A stretch of DNA of 12,700 nucleotides. It comes from Candidatus Heimdallarchaeota archaeon. GTDB taxonomy: Archaea; Asgardarchaeota; Heimdallarchaeia; JABLTI01. The translations under genes and the position numbers were made by a program. The stretch covers positions 1 to 12,700 of the forward strand of contig DAOVHJ010000032.1 of NCBI GenBank assembly GCA_030671945.1, in the 5' to 3' direction. Positions 12,067 through 12,700 of this stretch are shown here, in pieces. A model generated the notes under the pieces. It saw nothing but the letters and a program-made list of their open reading frames with translations, was not told the origin of the DNA and ran no database searches. Position 1 is the first letter of the stretch, and every line of letters starts with the position of its first letter.

Positions 12067-12381
12067 TTATTTCTTCTCAACAGTGGTTACGGTATTTACT
12101 ACAAGATTTATAGCTGCTTTTTGATTTTTCTTTTTCTTCGCATCTATCTCTTTGAGAGTAGTTTCAATTTCAGCTTTTGATTTCTTGCGTTCTTTTTCCA
12201 CTGTCTTTTTAGATGATACCTTTAAGGCTTCGATTTCTTTTTGAGCGTCTTCTTTTGCCTGAATTGTGAGATTTCCGGAATCTTTTTGAGTTTTCCGAAT
12301 ATTTTCTTGAGCCTTTTGCTTTGTATCTTGGATTATTTTATCAGCCTTTTTTTCTGCTTTCCTAATTTCTTCAATGCTCAT
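12067..12381 (-). CDS. ahaH: A-type ATP synthase subunit H (peripheral stalk)
   Basis: A 104-residue, almost entirely helical, highly charged protein. It begins MSIEEIRKAEKKADKIIQ and keeps a coiled-coil pattern of Ala and Ile among Lys, Glu and Gln through to about residue 85. It ends with a short hydrophobic helix (AAINLVVNTVTTVEKK). This size, the right-handed-coil-like composition and the tail match AhaH, which pairs with subunit E as the stator stalk. Low complexity makes the call less secure than for F, but the tight pairing with atpF supports it strongly. The start is good: GAGG at 12392-12389 is seven bases before ATG 12381. There is no membrane segment. In many archaeal operons H is followed by I, K, E and C before F; here F comes directly after H. 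Confidence 0.82.
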   Translation of the reverse strand: MSIEEIRKAEKKADKIIQDTKQKAQENIRKTQKDSGNLTIQAKEDAQKEIEALKVSSKKTVEKERKKSKAEIETTLKEIDAKKKKNQKAAINLVVNTVTTVEKK

Positions 12382-12673
12382 TCTTAAACCTCAAACTTTT
12401 TAGTCTGCTATTCAACGAGTTATCCTTGATTTAACTCTTTTTATTTTTTCTGTTAACGCGAATATTTGGTTCTAGTATATTTATATTGTTTAGAAAATGA
12501 CAATAGAAGTGCTTCTACCCTACAAATATTTAGCTGTATAAATACAAAATAAGTTTAGCGTCTTACTAAGATAGTTTTGTAATCCTCTCTTTTGTCATAG
12601 TAGAAAGACTAAAAACAATCACGAGTGGAAGTATAATTGCTATCCATAAAATTCGAACAAGGTAAAATTATCA
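12382..12673. other. AT-rich non-coding gap with divergent promoters
   Basis: About 290 bases hold no gene I can support. On the atpH side, GAGTTA (12417-12422) and TAACTC (12432-12437) form an inverted repeat over a TATA-like sequence at the right distance for atpH. On the right, a TATA-like GTATAATT (12631-12638) suits the edge gene. No tRNA, box C/D RNA or repeat was found. Confidence 0.4.
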
Positions 12674-12700
12674 ATGTCAAACGAAATTCATCCACCAATA
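12674..12700 (+). CDS. Start of an unidentified plus-strand gene at the right edge
   Basis: ATG at 12674-12676 opens nine codons (MSNEIHPPI) that continue past the window. A TATA-like GTATAATT at 12631-12638 predicts initiation near 12660, and GGT at 12661-12663 is the only purine-rich element nearby. It is too short for any functional statement. Confidence 0.35.

Noticed and set aside
12589..12690. Minus-strand short frame with a membrane-like stretch (WIAIILPLVIVFSL) and basic tail
   Set aside because: About 32 codons between stops and no ATG, GTG or TTG ahead of the hydrophobic part; could be a decayed remnant but cannot be supported as a gene.

Overview
The window looks like chromosomal DNA from an AT-rich archaeon. 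The diagnostic genes are archaeal-type UMP kinase (pyrH), uS12 and uS7 of archaeal type, a nascent polypeptide-associated complex alpha subunit with NAC and UBA domains, A-type ATP synthase subunits H and F, and a Zn-ribbon/PUA/PAPS-reductase/ferredoxin protein. Many starts are preceded by a TATA-like element about 26-29 bases upstream (leaderless or nearly leaderless transcripts). Others carry a short Shine-Dalgarno element. The long lysine-rich extension on uS7, the LIM-like zinc-finger protein and the TPR proteins would suit an Asgard-type archaeon, but nothing seen here proves that placement. No tRNA, rRNA, CRISPR array, insertion sequence or integrase was seen.

Layout, left to right. (1) 1-1145, minus: archaeal pyrH, followed by a gene running off the left edge whose Shine-Dalgarno lies inside one arm of an 11-bp perfect inverted repeat. 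(2) 1271-2359, minus: a TPR protein and a small winged-helix regulator. (3) 2526-3972, minus: an rps12-rps7 operon with its own TATA box and a hairpin/U-tract terminator. rps7 carries about 136 residues of H1-like low-complexity sequence before its core. (4) 4120-5164, plus: two small proteins starting at TTG, the first with a LIM-like zinc-ligand pattern and the second unrecognised. (5) 5198-6519, minus: a protein with an unrecognised N-terminal domain plus TPRs, then what looks like an internally deleted class V aminotransferase with an in-frame TAG. (6) 6721-9043, plus: an HTH-phosphoribosyltransferase regulator, methylthioribose-1-phosphate isomerase (mtnA), then a small NTF2-like protein with its own promoter. 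(7) 9214-9555, plus: the NAC alpha subunit, convergent with (8) 9568-11589, minus: the large PAPS-reductase-family iron-sulfur protein. (9) 11681-12381, minus: an A-ATPase H-F pair without the neighbours usually found between and around them. (10) 12382-12700: mostly non-coding, with the first codons of a plus-strand gene at the right edge.

Functionally this is a patchwork of housekeeping genes (pyrimidine nucleotides, translation, nascent-chain handling, methionine salvage, ATP synthase) with uncharacterised proteins between them. The main points for follow-up are the uS7 extension, the LIM-like protein divergent from rps12, the HTH-PRT/mtnA pair, the collapsed aminotransferase, the split A-ATPase operon and several perfect inverted repeats placed at promoters, a ribosome-binding site or stop codons.
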